DNA of 29,257 nucleotides, from contig CBFDBJ010000045.1 in NCBI GenBank assembly GCA_965603015.1, positions 1 to 29,257 on the forward strand, read 5' to 3'. Each line of letters begins with the position of its first letter. The first letter of the stretch is position 1. Source of the DNA: JAUWTJ01 sp965603015. GTDB taxonomy: Bacteria > Pseudomonadota > Alphaproteobacteria > M2410. A model generated the notes under the pieces. The model saw only the letters and a list, made by a program, of their open reading frames with translations, searched no databases and was not told the DNA's origin. The position numbers were made by a program, and so were the translations under genes. Positions 28,219 to 29,257 of this stretch are shown one piece after another.

Positions 28219-29257
28219 ATGACCGCAAAGACAGAAACTTTCGACGCCGTTATAATCGGCGGCGGACACAATGGTCTTACAACGGCCGGTTACCTTTCGC
28301 GCGCCGGCCTCTCGGTCAAGGTCATTGAAAAGCGCGAGGTTGTTGGCGGGGCGGCTGTGACCGAGGAATTTCACCCCGGTTATCGCAACTCGGCGGCGGC
28401 CTATACCGTGAGCCTGCTCAATCCGAAAGTTATCAATGACCTTGAGCTGCATGCCTTTGGTCTGGAAGTGGTTGAACGAAAAGTCTCCAATTTCTGGCCG
28501 ATGGAGGGCGGGCGCTATCTCGAATTCAACCCGGATTTTGAGAAAACGAAAGCCGAGCTCGCAAAGTTTTCGACACGCGATGCTGATGCTCTGCCGCGCT
28601 ATTATGCTGATCTTGAACGCATAGCCGATGTGCTGCGTGGTCTTGTTCTCCAGACGCCGCCCAATGTAGGCAGTGGCTGGACTGAACTGATCAAGGCGGC
28701 GCGCATCGGTAACGACATGCGCGCCCTTACGCTTGAAGAGCAGCGGTTGTTACTCGATCTTTTCACCATGAGTGCTGCTGACTTTCTCGATGGCTACTTT
28801 GAAAGCGACGCGGTCAAAGCTGCGTTTTCCTTTGACGGGATTGTCGGGTTTTATGGCAGCCCGTATACGCCGGGATCAGCCTACGTTCTGCTTCACCATG
28901 CGTTCGGAGAGGTCAATGGCAAAAAGGGCGTCTGGGGTCATGCGATCGGCGGGATGGGAGCGATCACACAGGCCATGGCGAAATCTGCAGAGGCTCACGG
29001 CGCCTCGATTGCAACCGGGGTCGGGGTCCGCGAGGTTATCATGGAAGGCGGTCGGGCGTGCGGCGTCCTCCTTGAGGATGGCTCGGCGGTTCGCGCAAAG
29101 GCGGTAGTTGCCAATGTCGGTCCAAAGCTGCTCTTCTTGAACATGATCGCGGTGGAGCACTTGCCTGAAGACTTTTACCGCCGGATGGAGAATTTCAAAT
29201 GCGGCTCCGGTACCTTCCGGATGAATGTGGCGCTGTCCGAATTACCGCAGTTTACCT
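28219..29257 (+). CDS. Phytoene desaturase-like FAD oxidoreductase (PYROXD2 type), cut by right edge
   Basis: The ATG directly follows the Rieske gene's TAG stop, so translation is coupled. About 346 residues are visible of a protein family usually near 530. The N-terminus holds the FAD Rossmann motif AVIIGGGHNGLTTAGYLSRAG (10-30) followed by VIEKREVVGGAAVTEEFHPGYRNSAAAY. Further along are the substrate-proximal FSFDGIVGFYGSPYTPGSAYVLLHHAFGE and GVWGHAIGGMGAITQAMAKSAEAHGA. This fits the carotenoid-desaturase/PYROXD2 branch of the amine-oxidase superfamily. The coupling suggests it shares a pathway, or perhaps electrons or substrate, with the Rieske oxygenase. No carotenoid genes are nearby, so a carotenoid role is not assumed. 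Confidence 0.9.
   Translation, partial: MTAKTETFDAVIIGGGHNGLTTAGYLSRAGLSVKVIEKREVVGGAAVTEEFHPGYRNSAAAYTVSLLNPKVINDLELHAFGLEVVERKVSNFWPMEGGRYLEFNPDFEKTKAELAKFSTRDADALPRYYADLERIADVLRGLVLQTPPNVGSGWTELIKAARIGNDMRALTLEEQRLLLDLFTMSAADFLDGYFESDAVKAAFSFDGIVGFYGSPYTPGSAYVLLHHAFGEVNGKKGVWGHAIGGMGAITQAMAKSAEAHGASIATGVGVREVIMEGGRACGVLLEDGSAVRAKAVVANVGPKLLFLNMIAVEHLPEDFYRRMENFKCGSGTFRMNVALSELPQFT

Overview
The window looks like chromosomal DNA of an alphaproteobacterium. The GC content is fairly high, genes are packed in short operons with ATGA-type overlaps, and several genes use GTG starts. The set of glycolate oxidase, acyl-CoA dehydrogenases, acyl-CoA synthetases, a Rieske oxygenase and REP-like GC-rich palindromes between convergent genes fits a metabolically versatile marine or soil alphaproteobacterium. 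The genus cannot be fixed from the sequence. I see no rRNA, tRNA, CRISPR array, insertion sequence or prophage.

Layout, left to right. (1) 1-2109, minus strand: two AMP-forming acyl-CoA synthetases in one operon; the downstream one runs off the left edge. (2) 2332-2844, plus: a small secreted beta-barrel outer-membrane protein. (3) 2986-6663, plus: a tight operon of a ThDP-dependent enzyme, a GlcG/HbpS-like protein and malate synthase A. (4) 6811-9121, minus: isovaleryl-CoA dehydrogenase and a second acyl-CoA dehydrogenase. (5) 9266-11411, plus: a zinc alcohol dehydrogenase and a CurA-like NADPH oxidoreductase, then a possible 28-residue membrane micropeptide. (6) 11644-15591, minus: glcDEF, the three-subunit glycolate dehydrogenase. 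(7) 15731-19428, plus: a DUF6065-type protein, an ABC-F ATPase with a possible leader ORF, and a luciferase-like flavin oxidoreductase behind a large palindrome. (8) 19433-22024, minus: ubiT-ubiU-ubiV, the oxygen-independent ubiquinone hydroxylation module, with all eight Fe-S cysteines kept. (9) 22372-25313, plus: korAB, a ferredoxin-dependent 2-oxoacid oxidoreductase. (10) 25353-26906, minus: a secreted S10 serine carboxypeptidase. (11) 27076 to the right edge, plus: a Rieske non-heme iron oxygenase and a phytoene-desaturase-like FAD oxidoreductase, abutting with no gap.

How the genes may work together. GlcDEF makes glyoxylate from glycolate, and malate synthase condenses glyoxylate with acetyl-CoA. 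The acetyl-CoA can come from the acyl-CoA synthetases and dehydrogenases. The parts of the E. coli glc operon (D, E, F, a G-like protein and a malate synthase) are therefore present but split into two convergent halves, and a ThDP enzyme of unknown reaction is added. UbiTUV and KorAB, side by side and divergent, point to a life with low oxygen, while the Rieske oxygenase at the right edge needs O2, so the organism is probably facultative.

The least explained items are the ThDP enzyme/GlcG-like/malate synthase operon, a two-hairpin repeat found in two convergent gaps, the 30-bp palindrome before the flavin oxidoreductase, the possible leader peptide before the ABC-F gene, and the Rieske/FAD oxidoreductase pair.
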